Notes under the pieces: generated by a model | What the model saw: the letters and a program-made list of their open reading frames with translations, nothing else | Told to the model about the DNA's origin: nothing | Databases searched by the model: none | Program-made: the position numbers and the translations under genes | Shown: positions 23,425-36,700 of the stretch, in pieces | How positions within the stretch are numbered: the first letter of the stretch is position 1 | How the letters are laid out: each line of letters begins with the position of its first letter | NCBI RefSeq assembly: GCF_005048265.1 | Contig: NZ_SUNH01000013.1 | Coordinates: 1 to 64,000, forward strand | Source: Paracoccus hibiscisoli | Lineage (GTDB): Bacteria > Pseudomonadota > Alphaproteobacteria > Rhodobacterales > Rhodobacteraceae | Direction of reading: 5' to 3' | Length of the DNA: 64,000 nt

Positions 23425-23562
23425 GCGTTGTCCGATCCTGTCCTGCTGCAAGGGCACGCGCCCTCTGGGGTCTTGTGCCTGCCCCTCAACGCGGGCAGTT
23501 TGCCAAAAGCGTCACCCGATGGGAAGGGCGTGCCGACAAGCTTGTGACACAGTGAGGTGACC

Positions 23563-24567
23563 ATGCCCGCCACCCCCGCCACCCCGCGCACCCGGCTGCG
23601 CGTCGCCGTGACCCGCCGCCTGCCCGAAGCGGTCGAGACCCGCATGTCCGAGCTGTTCGACGTGGCCCTGCGCGACGACGACCGCAAGCTGTCCGCGGAC
23701 GAGCTGGTGTCCCTGATGCAGGGCGCGGACGTGATCGTGCCCACCGTCACCGACCAGATCACCGCCGCCATGCTGGCCCGTGCGGGCGAGCGGCTGAAGC
23801 TGATCGCCAATTTCGGCGCGGGCGTGGACCATATCGACGTGCTGTCGGCCCGTCAGCGCGGCGTGCTGGTCAGCAACACCCCCGGCGTCGTGACCGAGGA
23901 CACCGCCGACATGACGCTGGCGTTGATCCTGGCCGTGACCCGCCGCATCCCCGAGGGCCTGGCAGAGATGCAGGCCGGGCGCTGGCAGGGCTGGTCGCCC
24001 ACCGCGCATCTGGGCGGGCGCGTGGGCGGTCGGCGTCTTGGCATCCTGGGCATGGGCCGGATCGGCCAGGCGGTGGCGCGCCGCGCCAACGCCTTCGGCA
24101 TGCAGGTCCATTACCACAACCGCAAGCGCCTGCGCCCCGAGATCGAGGAAGCGCTGCAGGCGACCTATTGGGAAAGCCTGGACCAGATGCTGGCCCGCAT
24201 GGATGTGGTCAGCGTGAACGCGCCCCACACGCCCTCCACCTTCCATCTGCTGAACGCGCGGCGGCTGAAGCTGATGAAGCCGTCGGCGGTGATCGTGAAC
24301 ACCTCGCGCGGCGAGGTCATCGACGAGAACGCCCTGACGCGGATGCTGCGCGCGGGCGAAATCGCGGGCGCGGGCCTTGACGTGTTCGAGCATGGCCATG
24401 AGATCAACCCCCGCCTGCGCGAACTGCCCAACGTGGTCCTGCTGCCCCATATGGGCAGCGCCACGGTCGAGGGCCGCGCCGAGATGGGCGAGAAAGTCAT
24501 CATCAACATCAAGACCTTCGCCGACGGGCACAGGCCGCCGGATCTGGTCGTTCCGGCCATGCTGTAA
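23563..24567 (+). CDS. D-isomer-specific 2-hydroxyacid dehydrogenase (glyoxylate reductase-like)
   Basis: NAD(P)H-dependent reductase of 2-oxo acids. The 334-residue protein has the NAD-binding motif LGILGMGRIGQAVARRA, a substrate-site ANFGAGVDHID, the catalytic Arg in VNTSRGEVIDE, the Glu in the AGLDVFEH segment and the catalytic His in LLPHMGSAT. ATG 23563 has GAGG close upstream; GTG 23557 is also in frame. Its stop overlaps the MFS gene start (TAATG). Glyoxylate/hydroxypyruvate reductase is the closest match; the exact substrate cannot be read from sequence. Confidence 0.88.
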   Translation: MPATPATPRTRLRVAVTRRLPEAVETRMSELFDVALRDDDRKLSADELVSLMQGADVIVPTVTDQITAAMLARAGERLKLIANFGAGVDHIDVLSARQRGVLVSNTPGVVTEDTADMTLALILAVTRRIPEGLAEMQAGRWQGWSPTAHLGGRVGGRRLGILGMGRIGQAVARRANAFGMQVHYHNRKRLRPEIEEALQATYWESLDQMLARMDVVSVNAPHTPSTFHLLNARRLKLMKPSAVIVNTSRGEVIDENALTRMLRAGEIAGAGLDVFEHGHEINPRLRELPNVVLLPHMGSATVEGRAEMGEKVIINIKTFADGHRPPDLVVPAML

Positions 24568-25706
24568 TGATCCGCTGGTCGGTTTCGGCCCTGTTCTTGG
24601 TGAACGGGATGCTGATCGGCAGCTGGGCGCCGCGCATCCCCGTGCTGATGGACCGCCTGGACATCACCGAGGCGCGGGCCGGGCTGATCGTGCTGGCCCT
24701 GGGGCTGGGCTCGCTGTGCGTGATGCCCCTCTTTGGGGCGATGGTGGCGCGGGCCGGATCGGCGCGGGCGGTGCGGCTGGCGGCCTGGCTGGCGGCGCCG
24801 TCGATGATCTGGATCTCGGTTGCGCCGACCTACTGGTCGGTGGCGGCGGCGGTGGCGCTGTTCGGCGGGCTGGCGGGCGGCATGGATGTCGCGATGAATG
24901 CCAATGCCGTGGCGGTCGAACGCGCGCGGGGCCGGGCGATCATGTCGTCCTGCCACGGGTTCTGGAGCCTGGGGGCCTTTGCGGGCGCGGGCGCCGGGGG
25001 CTGGGTCATCCAGCAGTTCGGAGAGGTTTTTCATGGGGTTGCGGTGGCAACCGTCTTTGCGCTGGTGCTGCTCTGGGCGCAGGGGCGACTGGTTCAGGAC
25101 GCGCCTGCCCCGGATGCGCCCCGCGCGCCCCTGCGCCTGCCGCGCAGCCCCCTGCCCTGGCTGCTGGGGGTGATTGCGCTGACCGCCATGATCCCCGAGG
25201 GCGCGATCCTGGACTGGGCCGCCGTCTATCTGCAGCGCGAGATGGGCGCGTCGATCGCGCTGGCGGGCTGGGGCTTTGCGGCCTGCGCGGCGACGATGGC
25301 GGTGATGCGGTTTCTGGGCGATGGGCTGCGGCGGCAGTTCGGCGCGGTCACGACGCTGCGCGCCAGCACGGGCGTGGCCATGGCCGGGCTGGCGCTGGCG
25401 GGGCTGTCGGCCACGCCGGGGCCAGCGATTGCGGGCTTTGCGCTGGCGGGCATCGGCATCGCGAACATGGTGCCCATCGCGTTTTCGGCAGCCGGGAACG
25501 TACCCGGGCTGGCCGCCGGGATGGGCCTGTCGGTGGTCACGATGATGGGCTATTCCGGCATCCTGCTGGCGCCCGGCAGCATCGGCTTTCTGGCCGAGCG
25601 GATTGGCCTGGGGGTCATCTATACGGGTCTGGCGGCGCTGCTGCTGATCCCGCTGGCGCTGTCGCATCTGGCCCGCACCGCCGATTTCGACGCGCAACGC
25701 GGCTGA
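24567..25706 (+). CDS. MFS transporter
   Basis: A 379-residue major facilitator protein with about 12 hydrophobic segments. The N-terminal GSWAPRIPVLMDRLDITEARAGL loop and the GGMDVAMNANAVAVERARGR segment resemble the YbjJ-type MFS subgroup. It is translationally coupled to the 2-hydroxyacid dehydrogenase and may move a related organic acid or sugar, which is inference from context only. Confidence 0.82.
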   Translation: MIRWSVSALFLVNGMLIGSWAPRIPVLMDRLDITEARAGLIVLALGLGSLCVMPLFGAMVARAGSARAVRLAAWLAAPSMIWISVAPTYWSVAAAVALFGGLAGGMDVAMNANAVAVERARGRAIMSSCHGFWSLGAFAGAGAGGWVIQQFGEVFHGVAVATVFALVLLWAQGRLVQDAPAPDAPRAPLRLPRSPLPWLLGVIALTAMIPEGAILDWAAVYLQREMGASIALAGWGFAACAATMAVMRFLGDGLRRQFGAVTTLRASTGVAMAGLALAGLSATPGPAIAGFALAGIGIANMVPIAFSAAGNVPGLAAGMGLSVVTMMGYSGILLAPGSIGFLAERIGLGVIYTGLAALLLIPLALSHLARTADFDAQRG

Positions 25707-25715
25707 GCGCGTTGC
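25694..25715 (+). terminator. Hairpin over the MFS stop codon
   Basis: GCAACGCG (25694-25701) and CGCGTTGC (25708-25715) form a perfect 8-bp stem with loop GCTGAG that contains the TGA stop. No T-run follows. The next 140 bases up to panB hold further short GC-rich repeats of GCGCAACG/CGTTGCGC type but no gene. Confidence 0.45.
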
Positions 25716-25854
25716 ACCGCGTCACCGCGCAACGCCCCCGGCGCGCAGGGCCGCGAAGGGCCAGCAAAAGCTGGCGATCGGGCCGCACGGGGCATGCACC
25801 GCGCAGGCACAGCATGTGCACAGCCTGTACACCGCTTGCGCGCGTTGCGCGGGA

Positions 25855-26664
25855 TCAGCGATACAGCTCGGCCTCGGCCGGAAAGCTGCGGTCGCGGACG
25901 GCGTCGGCATAGGCGGCGATGGCCTGATCGGCCGAGGCGCCCAGATCGCCAAAGCGGCGCACGAAACGCGGCACCCGGCCCGACAGGCCCAGCATGTCGT
26001 CCAGCACCAGGATCTGGCCGTCGCAGCGGGCCGAGGCGCCGATGCCGATGGTCGGCACCGTCACCGCATCGGTGATCTGATCGGCCAGGGCCTCCATCAC
26101 GCCCTCGACCACGATGCTGAAGGCGCCCGCATCGGCGACCGCGCGGGCATCCTCGACAAAGGCGGGCCAGGTGGCGGGGTCGCGGCCCTGCGTCTTGAAA
26201 CCGCCCATCGTGTTCGTGGCCTGGGGCGTCAGGCCGATATGGGCCATGACGGGGATGCCGCGATCGACCAGGAAACGGATGGTGGGGGCCATGCGGGCGC
26301 CCCCCTCCAGCTTGACGGCGCCGGCGCCGGTCTCTGCCATCACGCGGGCGGCGTTGCGGAAGGCAATCGCAGGCGATTCCTCGTAACTCCCGAAGGGCAT
26401 GTCGATCACCACCATCGCGCGGTTCGATCCGCGCATGACGGCCTGGCCGTGCAGGATCATCATTTCCAGCGTGACGCCGATGGTCGAGGGCAGGCCGTGG
26501 ACCACCATCCCCAGGCTGTCGCCCACCAGAATCACATCGGCATGGGCATCGACCAGGGCGGCCATGGGCGCGGTATAGGCGGTCAGCGCGACGATGGGGG
26601 TCGCGGCCTTGCGGGCGGCGATCTGGGGCGCGGTGATGCGTTTGACGGGGGCTTGCGCGGACAT
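25855..26664 (-). CDS. panB: 3-methyl-2-oxobutanoate hydroxymethyltransferase
   Basis: Makes ketopantoate from 2-oxoisovalerate and 5,10-methylene-THF, the committed step to pantothenate. The 269-residue TIM-barrel protein shows [22 protein letters not shown] (Mg-binding Asp), [11 protein letters not shown] and the [12 protein letters not shown] segment. It lies 39 bases downstream of panC and is probably co-transcribed. It supplies precursor to coaX (4101). Confidence 0.96.
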   Translation of the reverse strand: MSAQAPVKRITAPQIAARKAATPIVALTAYTAPMAALVDAHADVILVGDSLGMVVHGLPSTIGVTLEMMILHGQAVMRGSNRAMVVIDMPFGSYEESPAIAFRNAARVMAETGAGAVKLEGGARMAPTIRFLVDRGIPVMAHIGLTPQATNTMGGFKTQGRDPATWPAFVEDARAVADAGAFSIVVEGVMEALADQITDAVTVPTIGIGASARCDGQILVLDDMLGLSGRVPRFVRRFGDLGASADQAIAAYADAVRDRSFPAEAELYR

Positions 26665-26703
26665 AGGGTCGGCCTTTCAGGGGAATGCGCGGGGCCGCGC
26701 GGG

Positions 26704-27549
26704 TCAGGGATGGGCGGTGCGCTGGTCGATCAGCAGTACGTCGCCAAAGCGGACAGCCAGCAGGATCGCCACCGGACCGCCGACGACGGCGATGCGCGAC
26801 AGGTCATCCGCGTTGCGGATGTCGATGGAGCGGATGTCGGCGCGCGGCTCGGACGAGATGATCGCGCGGATCTGGCGGCGCAGCAGGCTGACCGGCGTGC
26901 CCATGTTCACCGACGCCGCCGCGTGATCCAGCGCGCGGGCCAGCACCGTGGCCGCCGCGCGGTCGTCTGGCGTCAGGCGCTGGTTGCGCGAGGACATGGC
27001 CAGACCGTCGGGTTCGCGCACCGTGGGCACGGGCAGAATGGTCACGGGAATGTCCAGATCGGCCACCATGCGCCTGATCAGGGTCAGCTGCTGATAGTCC
27101 TTTTCGCCAAAGGCCGCGGCCTGGGGCTGGACGATGTTGAACAGCTTGGTCACCACCGTCGCCACGCCGCGGAAATGGCCGGGGCGCAGGCGGCCCATCA
27201 GGATGCCGCCCAGCTGGCTGACCTGCACATGGGTCTGCGCGCCGGGGCGCCAGATGTCCGACACCTGCGGCAGGAAGACCGCATCGCAGCCCGCATCGCG
27301 CAGCAGGTCCAGGTCCTGCGCCTCCTGCCGGGGGTATTTGTCCAGATCCTCGGTCGGGCCGAATTGCGCGGGGTTCACGAAGATCGAGGTCACGACCCGG
27401 CCCCCCCCCTGCCCGTCCAGCCAGTCGCGCGCCCGCGCGACCAGCGTCAGGTGGCCCTGATGCAGGGCGCCCATGGTGGGGACCAGCGCCACGCGGCCCG
27501 CATCCCTGCGCCAGGCGCGCATGGCGTCGGTGCTGCGGCAGATATCCAT
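26704..27549 (-). CDS. panC: Pantoate--beta-alanine ligase
   Basis: ATP-dependent synthesis of pantothenate via pantoyl-adenylate. The 281-residue protein has the HIGH-type motif VPTMGALHQGHLTL (residues 23-36), a FVNPAQFGPTEDLDKYPR segment and the KMSKS-like MSSRNQRL loop. It is first in the panC-panB pair and divergent from the flavoprotein at 27703; their promoters must lie in 27550-27702. Confidence 0.96.
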   Translation of the reverse strand: MDICRSTDAMRAWRRDAGRVALVPTMGALHQGHLTLVARARDWLDGQGGGRVVTSIFVNPAQFGPTEDLDKYPRQEAQDLDLLRDAGCDAVFLPQVSDIWRPGAQTHVQVSQLGGILMGRLRPGHFRGVATVVTKLFNIVQPQAAAFGEKDYQQLTLIRRMVADLDIPVTILPVPTVREPDGLAMSSRNQRLTPDDRAAATVLARALDHAAASVNMGTPVSLLRRQIRAIISSEPRADIRSIDIRNADDLSRIAVVGGPVAILLAVRFGDVLLIDQRTAHP

Positions 27550-27702
27550 TCAGGCCCCCCCTCTGGTGCGGGGGGCACCCTAGTCGCGGGGGCGGGTCTG
27601 GGCAAGGCCATGTCGTTTTTCGCCCATAGAGGTCGGGCGCCTTTGACGCGGCGTTTCCGCGATGGGGCATGACTTGGCGAAACGGTTCAACAGGAGAGCG
27701 CG

Positions 27703-30195
27703 ATGACGTCGCATGTGAAGGTTCTGGTCGTGGGCGGGGGCGCGGTCGGCTGCGGCATCGCGCTGCATCTGGCGCGCGCGGGCTGGGACACGCTGCTGGT
27801 CGAGCGCGACGAGCTGACCGCAGGCTCAACCTGGCATGCGGCGGGGCTGCTGCCTTTGTTCAACATGGGCTATGCGACCAGCCACATCCACGATTACTCG
27901 GTGAAACTGTATGCGGGGCTGGAGGCCGAGACGGGGCTGAACGCGGGTTTTACCCGCTGCGGCAACCTGCGCATGGCGCAGACGGATGCGCGGATGGACG
28001 AATACATGCTGTATTCCGCCACCGCCGAGACGATCGGGATCGAGCATCAGTTCCTGACGCCCGCCCAGATCAAGGAGCGCTGGCCGCTGGTGCGCACCGA
28101 GGATCTGAAGGGCGCGCTGTTCCACCCGACCGACGGCTACATCAACCCCGCCGACGTGACCCAGGCCATGGCCAAGGGCGCGCGCATGGCGGGCTGCAAG
28201 ATCGAGCGCAGGATTCAGGTGAACGCCTATCGCTGGACCGGGTCCGAATGGGTCGTGACGGTGGAAAGGATGGTCGACCGGGGCGGCAACCTGATCCCGT
28301 CGGGCGAAACCTACGACATTCATGCCGAACATGTCGTGACCGCGACCGGCAACCATGCGCAGCGCACGGCGCGTTTGCTGGGCATCAAGATCCCCGCCAT
28401 CCCGGTCGAACACCAGTTCATCGTGACCGAGCCGGACCCCGCGCTGATGCGCTGGCGCGCCGAGGGCAACCCCGAGCACCCGGTGCTGCGCGATGCGGAC
28501 GCCAAGTGGTATGTCCGCGAGGAGCGCGGCGGCTGGATTCTGGGGCCCTATGAGAAGGGCGCCCCGGCGCGGTTCGAATACGGCGTGCCGGACAGCTTCC
28601 GCGCCGACCTGTTCCCCCTGGATCTGGAGCGGATCGAGGAGGAATACATGGCGATGATCCACCGCATTCCGACCTCGGAGACGGTGGGTCTGAAGGACGA
28701 TTTCAACGGCCCGATCTGCTATACTCCCGACGGCAACCCGCTGGTCGGCCCCGCGCCGGGCCTGCGCAACATGTGGCTGGCCGAGGGCTTCAGCTTTGGC
28801 ATCACCGCCGCAGGGGGCGTGGGCCATTACCTGGCGCAGATGATGACCGAGGGCGAGGCCGAGATCGACATGGCGTCGCTGGACCCGCGACGCTTCGGCA
28901 GTTGGATGACCACGGAATACGCCGCCCGCAAGAACGAGGAGGCCTATGACCACGTCTTCATCCTGCACCACCCCGACGAGGAACGGCCCGCCTGCCGACC
29001 CCTGCGCACATCGCCGGCCTATGACCGGCAGTCGGCGCGGGGCGCGCAGTTCGGCTGCGTGAACGGGTGGGAGCGTCCCAACTACTACGCGCCTGCGGGC
29101 TTTGACGACCATGACAGCCGCAGCTTCCGGCGCGGCGGCTGGTGGGAATACGCGCGTGCCGAGGCCGAGGCCGTGCGTCAGACCGCGGGTCTGGTCGATG
29201 CGACGGCATTCGCCAAGCACACCGTCACCGGCCCGGGGGCGACGGCGTTTCTGGACTGGCTGACGACCAACAAGCTGCCCAAGGTGGGGCGGATCAACCT
29301 GACCTATGCGCTGACCGATGCCGGCACCGTGCGGACGGAATACACCATCGTGCGGCGGGGCGAGCAGGACTATTACCTGGTCAGCGCCGGGGCCTGGACC
29401 GATTACGACCGCGACAACCTGCTGAAATCGGCGCAGGATTTCATGGGCGCGGGCGGCGAATACGTCCATGTGCAGGACGTGACCACGCAATGGGGTGTCT
29501 TTGCGCTGGCAGGTCCCGAGAGCCGGGCGATCCTGGCGCGGATGATCCGCGATGCGGAGCCTGCGACCGCGCTGTCGAACAAGCGCTTCCCGTGGCTGTC
29601 GATGCGCAACATCGAATTGGGCATGGTGCCGGTCATGGCCATCCGCGTCGCCTATACCGGCGAGCTGGGATGGGAGCTGCACCACCCGATCGAGATGCAG
29701 AACCACCTGTTCGACAAGCTGATCGCCGCCGGAGAGCCGTCGGGGATGCGGCTGGTCGGCGCGCGGGCCCAGAACTGGCTGCGCCAGGAGAAGTCCTATC
29801 GCGCCTTCGGCACCGAACTGGGCCGCGACGCGACGCCGCTGGAGGCGGGGCTGGACCGCTTTGTCGATCTGTCCAAGGACTTCCGCGGCAAGGCGGCGAT
29901 GGAGGCCAAGGGCATCCGGTCGGCCTGCGTCACGCTGTTGATCGACGGGCCGGCGGATGCCGATCCCTGGGGCCGCGAGGCGCTGTTCCTGGACGGGAAA
30001 AAGGTCGGGCGCCTGACCTCGGGCGGGTATTCGGCGGCCTTCGGCAAGCAGATCGGCATGGGCTATGTCCGCCCCGACCTGGCGGCACCCGGCACGCGGC
30101 TGCAGCTGCGGATGTTCCGCGAGCTGTATGACGCCGTGGTGACCGAGGACAGCCCGCACGACCCGCAGAACGCCCGCATCCGCATCGACGGATAG
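27703..30195 (+). CDS. Dimethylglycine/sarcosine dehydrogenase-like FAD oxidoreductase
   Basis: Oxidative N-demethylation of dimethylglycine or sarcosine type substrates is the role of this family. The 830-residue protein has an N-terminal FAD site (VLVVGGGAVGCGIALHLARA), the STWHAAGL motif whose His typically carries covalent FAD, a middle FAD-oxidoreductase domain to about residue 430, then GcvT-like folate-binding domains (to the C terminus) that would capture the released one-carbon unit. ATG 27703 follows AGGAG. It stands alone with no other methylamine genes nearby, so the exact substrate is open. Confidence 0.85.
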   Translation: MTSHVKVLVVGGGAVGCGIALHLARAGWDTLLVERDELTAGSTWHAAGLLPLFNMGYATSHIHDYSVKLYAGLEAETGLNAGFTRCGNLRMAQTDARMDEYMLYSATAETIGIEHQFLTPAQIKERWPLVRTEDLKGALFHPTDGYINPADVTQAMAKGARMAGCKIERRIQVNAYRWTGSEWVVTVERMVDRGGNLIPSGETYDIHAEHVVTATGNHAQRTARLLGIKIPAIPVEHQFIVTEPDPALMRWRAEGNPEHPVLRDADAKWYVREERGGWILGPYEKGAPARFEYGVPDSFRADLFPLDLERIEEEYMAMIHRIPTSETVGLKDDFNGPICYTPDGNPLVGPAPGLRNMWLAEGFSFGITAAGGVGHYLAQMMTEGEAEIDMASLDPRRFGSWMTTEYAARKNEEAYDHVFILHHPDEERPACRPLRTSPAYDRQSARGAQFGCVNGWERPNYYAPAGFDDHDSRSFRRGGWWEYARAEAEAVRQTAGLVDATAFAKHTVTGPGATAFLDWLTTNKLPKVGRINLTYALTDAGTVRTEYTIVRRGEQDYYLVSAGAWTDYDRDNLLKSAQDFMGAGGEYVHVQDVTTQWGVFALAGPESRAILARMIRDAEPATALSNKRFPWLSMRNIELGMVPVMAIRVAYTGELGWELHHPIEMQNHLFDKLIAAGEPSGMRLVGARAQNWLRQEKSYRAFGTELGRDATPLEAGLDRFVDLSKDFRGKAAMEAKGIRSACVTLLIDGPADADPWGREALFLDGKKVGRLTSGGYSAAFGKQIGMGYVRPDLAAPGTRLQLRMFRELYDAVVTEDSPHDPQNARIRIDG

Positions 30196-30202
30196 GGCGG
30201 AC

Positions 30203-30233
30203 GCGCAGGCGACCCCCCGGTGGTCGCCTGCGC
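30203..30233 (+). terminator. Hairpin after the flavoprotein gene
   Basis: GCGCAGGCGACC (30203-30214) and GGTCGCCTGCGC (30222-30233) form a perfect 12-bp stem with loop CCCCGGT, seven bases past the stop codon. It lacks a T-run but is strong enough to end or stabilise the transcript. Confidence 0.6.
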
Positions 30234-30500
30234 CATGACCGGAATCTGAGACACGCCCGGTGGGCGCATCCCGGCCCGGGACGATCGCGGGGCGCGCGAT
30301 GGGCCGGGTGTTCGGACGGCGACCGATCGAACGGATCAGACGGCGGGGCCATGAGCCGCCCGCCGCTTGTCATGTGCCTGTCGAACCCTCGTGCGAGCAG
30401 ACCGCCTCAGATTGTGGATCGCGGTCCAGGCATCTGCGGTCTGGATGATTCTCTGCAGGATTTGATTTGTCTGACGCAGCGCGATGGGGCGTGAAACGAC
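30234..30500. other. Intergenic region without a supported gene
   Basis: No credible coding frame is present; short frames overlap the tRNA or read antisense. An inverted repeat CAGACCGC (30398-30405)/GCGGTCTG (30436-30443) with a 30-base loop lies in the right half. A small plus-strand RNA ending at the T-rich terminator at 30504-30535 is possible but not demonstrated. Confidence 0.4.
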
Positions 30501-30528
30501 AAAGGCCAGACCCGAAGGTCTGGCCTTT
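30501..30528 (-). terminator. Bidirectional intrinsic terminator beyond tRNA-Gly
   Basis: GGCCAGACC (30504-30512) and GGTCTGGCC (30517-30525) form a 9-bp stem. On the minus strand the loop is C(UUCG)G, a very stable tetraloop, followed by TTT and a T-rich stretch. On the plus strand the stem is followed by TTTTGTTTTT. It lies just past the tRNA 3' end and would terminate it. Confidence 0.75.
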
Positions 30529-30534
30529 TGTTTT

Positions 30535-30609
30535 TGGAGCGGGCGAGGCGATTCGAACGCCCGACCCTAACCTTGGCAAGGTTATGCTCTACCCCTGAGC
30601 TACGCCCGC
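30535..30609 (-). tRNA. tRNA-Gly (anticodon GCC)
   Basis: The minus strand folds as a cloverleaf: acceptor GCGGGCG/CGCCCGC, D-arm AGCTCAGGGGTAGAGC, anticodon stem CCTT/AAGG around TGCCA with anticodon GCC, and T-loop GTTCGAATC. Discriminator is U and the CCA end is encoded (30535-30537). Confidence 0.95.
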
Positions 30610-30660
30610 ACTCCAGTACTTCCGGCGATCCGTTTGACCGTCTCGCCTTCGGTGAGCGGG

Positions 30661-30689
30661 TATTTACGAAAGCCCGCCGGGGGGTGCAA
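30661..30689 (-). promoter_or_regulatory. Candidate promoter of tRNA-Gly
   Basis: On the minus strand TTGCAC (30684-30689) and TAAATA (30661-30666) are 17 bases apart, about 50 bases upstream of the mature tRNA 5' end and inside the short gap behind uvrA. The spacing is ideal; the -10 match is only partial. Confidence 0.5.
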
Positions 30690-30734
30690 GAGGAAAAAAC
30701 GCACGCCCCCGATTTTCTTTCGCAGCCCCCCGCC

Positions 30735-33602
<2,868 letters not shown>

Positions 33603-33654
33603 GTGTGCCCCTCTGACCGACTGCAACAGATAGGGACGCTTGGGCGGAAAGCAA

Positions 33655-33680
33655 GTTCCATTTGGGAACGAAGGCGGAAC
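33655..33680 (-). promoter_or_regulatory. LexA-type SOS box upstream of uvrA
   Basis: GAAC (33666-33669), seven bases, GAAC (33677-33680) reads GTTC-N7-GTTC on the uvrA strand, the known alphaproteobacterial LexA consensus. A third half-site GTTC at 33655-33658 is also seven bases away (GTTC-N7-GAAC). On the uvrA strand a candidate promoter TTGCTT-16-TATCTG lies just downstream, so bound LexA would occlude it. Confidence 0.72.
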
Positions 33681-33778
33681 ATCGCCCGGATGCGATGTCG
33701 CGGGCTGTTATCGCCACCACTTGCGCTGCAACGCGGCACGCGTAGGATGCCGCCATCACAATCAAGGGAGCCCCGGCC

Positions 33779-36700
33779 ATGTTCAAGAAAATCCTGATCG
33801 CGAACCGGGGTGAGATTGCCATTCGGGTGATGCGGGCGGCCAACGAGCTGGGCAAGAAGACCGTCGCCGTCTATGCCGAGGAGGACAAGCTGGGCCTGCA
33901 CCGCTTCAAGGCGGACGAGGCCTATCGCATCGGCGAGGGGCTGGGCCCGGTCGCGGCCTATCTATCCATCCCCGAGATCATCCGCGTGGCCAAGCTGTCG
34001 GGCGCGGACGCGATCCATCCGGGCTATGGCCTGCTGTCGGAAAACCCCGATTTCGTCGATGCCTGCTTTGAGGCGGGCATCACCTTCATCGGGCCGCGCG
34101 CCGATACGATGCGCGCCCTGGGTGACAAGGCCAGCGCCCGGCGCGTGGCGATCGAGGCGGGCGTGCCGGTGATCCCTGCAACCGAGGTGCTGGGCGAGGA
34201 TTTCGACGCCATCAAGCGTGAGGCGGCCGAGGTCGGCTATCCGCTGATGCTGAAGGCCAGCTGGGGCGGCGGCGGGCGCGGCATGCGGCCCATCAACTCC
34301 GAGGCCGAGCTGGTCGAGAAGGTCCGCGAGGGCCGCCGCGAGGCCGAGGCCGCGTTCGGCAATGGCGAGGGCTATCTGGAAAAGATGATCCTGCGCGCCC
34401 GCCATGTCGAGGTGCAGCTGCTGGGCGACACGCATGGGGGTCTGTATCACCTGTACGAGCGCGACTGCACCGTGCAGCGCCGCAACCAGAAGGTCGTCGA
34501 ACGCGCCCCCGCCCCCTATCTGACCGAAGAACAGCGCGCCGAGGTCTGCGGCCTGGCGCTGAAGATCGGCCAGGCGGTGGGGTACCAGAACGCCGGCACG
34601 GTCGAGTTCCTGATGGATATGGACAACCAGCAGTTCTATTTCATCGAGGTGAACCCCCGCGTCCAGGTCGAGCATACCGTGACCGAGGAGGTCACCGGCA
34701 TCGACATCGTGCAAAGCCAGATCCGCATCGCGGAGGGAGAGACGCTGGCCAGTGCCACGGGCCACGAGACCCAGGCCGACATCACGCTCTCGGGCCACGC
34801 CCTGCAATGCCGGGTCACCACGGAAGATCCGCAGAACAACTTCATTCCCGATTACGGGCGCATCACGGCCTATCGGTCCGCGACCGGCATGGGCATCCGC
34901 CTGGACGGCGGCACGGCCTATTCGGGGGGGGTCATCACGCGGTATTACGATTCGCTGCTGGTCAAGGTCACGGCCTGGGCGCAGACGCCCGACCAGGCGA
35001 TCCGCCGCATGGACCGCGCGCTGCGCGAGTTCCGGGTGCGCGGCGTCAGCACCAACATCGATTTCGTCATCAACCTGCTGAAGCATCCGACCTTTCTGGA
35101 CGACACCTATACGACCAAGTTCATCGACACGACCGACGACCTGTTCGACTTCAAGAAGCGTCAGGACCGGGCGACGCGCATCCTGACCTATCTGGCCGAT
35201 ATCAGCGTGAACGGGCACCCCGAGACCGCGGGCCGCGCCCTGCCCCCCGCGCAAGCGCGCGCGCCGCTGCCGCCCGCCCCCAAGGCCGCCCCCGCACCGG
35301 GCACCCGCCAGATGCTGGAGGAACAGGGCGCGCAGGCCGTGGCCGACTGGATGGCCGCGCAGAAACAGCTGTTGATCACCGACACCACCATGCGCGACGG
35401 GCACCAGTCGCTGTTGGCGACGCGGATGCGGTCGATCGACATGATCCGCGTCGCGCCCAGCTATGCCGCGAACCTGCCGCAGCTGTTCAGCGTCGAATGC
35501 TGGGGCGGCGCGACCTTTGACGTGGCGTACCGGTTCCTGCAGGAATGCCCGTGGCAGCGGCTGCGCGACATCCGCGCGCAGATGCCCAACCTGATGACGC
35601 AGATGCTGCTGCGCGCGTCGAACGGGGTCGGTTACACCAACTATCCCGACAACGTGGTGCAGTTCTTTGTGAAGCAGGCCGCGGAAACCGGGGTCGACGT
35701 GTTCCGCGTCTTCGACAGCCTGAACTGGGTCGAGAACATGCGCGTCGCGATGGATGCCGTGATCGACAGTGGCAAGATCTGCGAGGGCACGGTCTGCTAT
35801 ACCGGCAACATGTTGGACCCCGACCGGTCCAAATACGACCTGCAGTATTACGTGAAAACCGCGCAGGCGCTGAAGGCCGCGGGCGCGCATGTGCTGGGCC
35901 TGAAGGACATGGCCGGCCTCTTGAAGCCGCCCGCCGCGCGCATTCTGATCAAAGCCCTGAAGGAGGAGGTCGGGTTGCCGATTCACTTCCACACCCATGA
36001 CACCAGCGGCATGGGCGGCGCCACGATCCTGGCCGCGGCGGATGCGGGCGTGGACGCGGTCGATTGCGCGATGGACGCGCTGTCGGGCAATACCAGCCAG
36101 CCGACCTTGGGGTCGGTAGTCGAGGCCCTGGCCCATACGGACCGCGACACCGGTCTGGACGTCGGCGCCGTCCGCGCCATCAGCAACTACTGGGAACGCG
36201 TGCGCGAAAGCTATGCGGCCTTCGAATCGGGCCTGCAATCGCCCGCCTCCGAGGTCTATCTGCACGAGATGCCGGGCGGGCAGTTCACCAACCTCAAGGG
36301 CCAGGCGCGGTCGATGGGGCTGGAGGATCGCTGGCACGAGGTCGCCCAGGCCTATGCCGATGTGAACCGGATGTTCGGCGACATCGTCAAGGTCACGCCG
36401 TCGTCCAAGGTCGTGGGCGACATGGCGCTGATGATGGTGGCCCAGAACCTGACCCCCGAGGATGTGCTGGACCCGGCCAAGGATGTCAGCTTTCCCGATT
36501 CGGTCGTGGACATGATGCGCGGCAATCTGGGCCAGCCTCCCGGCGGCTGGCCGCAGGCAATCCAGGCCAAGGTGCTGAAGGGAGAGGCGCCGATCACCGA
36601 TCGCCCCGGCGCCCATCTGGACCCGGTGGACCTGGAGGCCGAGCGCGCCAAGCTGTCCGAGATCCTGGACGGGCGTCCGGTCGATGACGAGGATCTGGCC

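Noticed and set aside
30370..30579. 69-residue minus-strand open frame next to tRNA-Gly
   Set aside because: It runs through the tRNA 3' half and the terminator hairpin, so it is not a protein gene.
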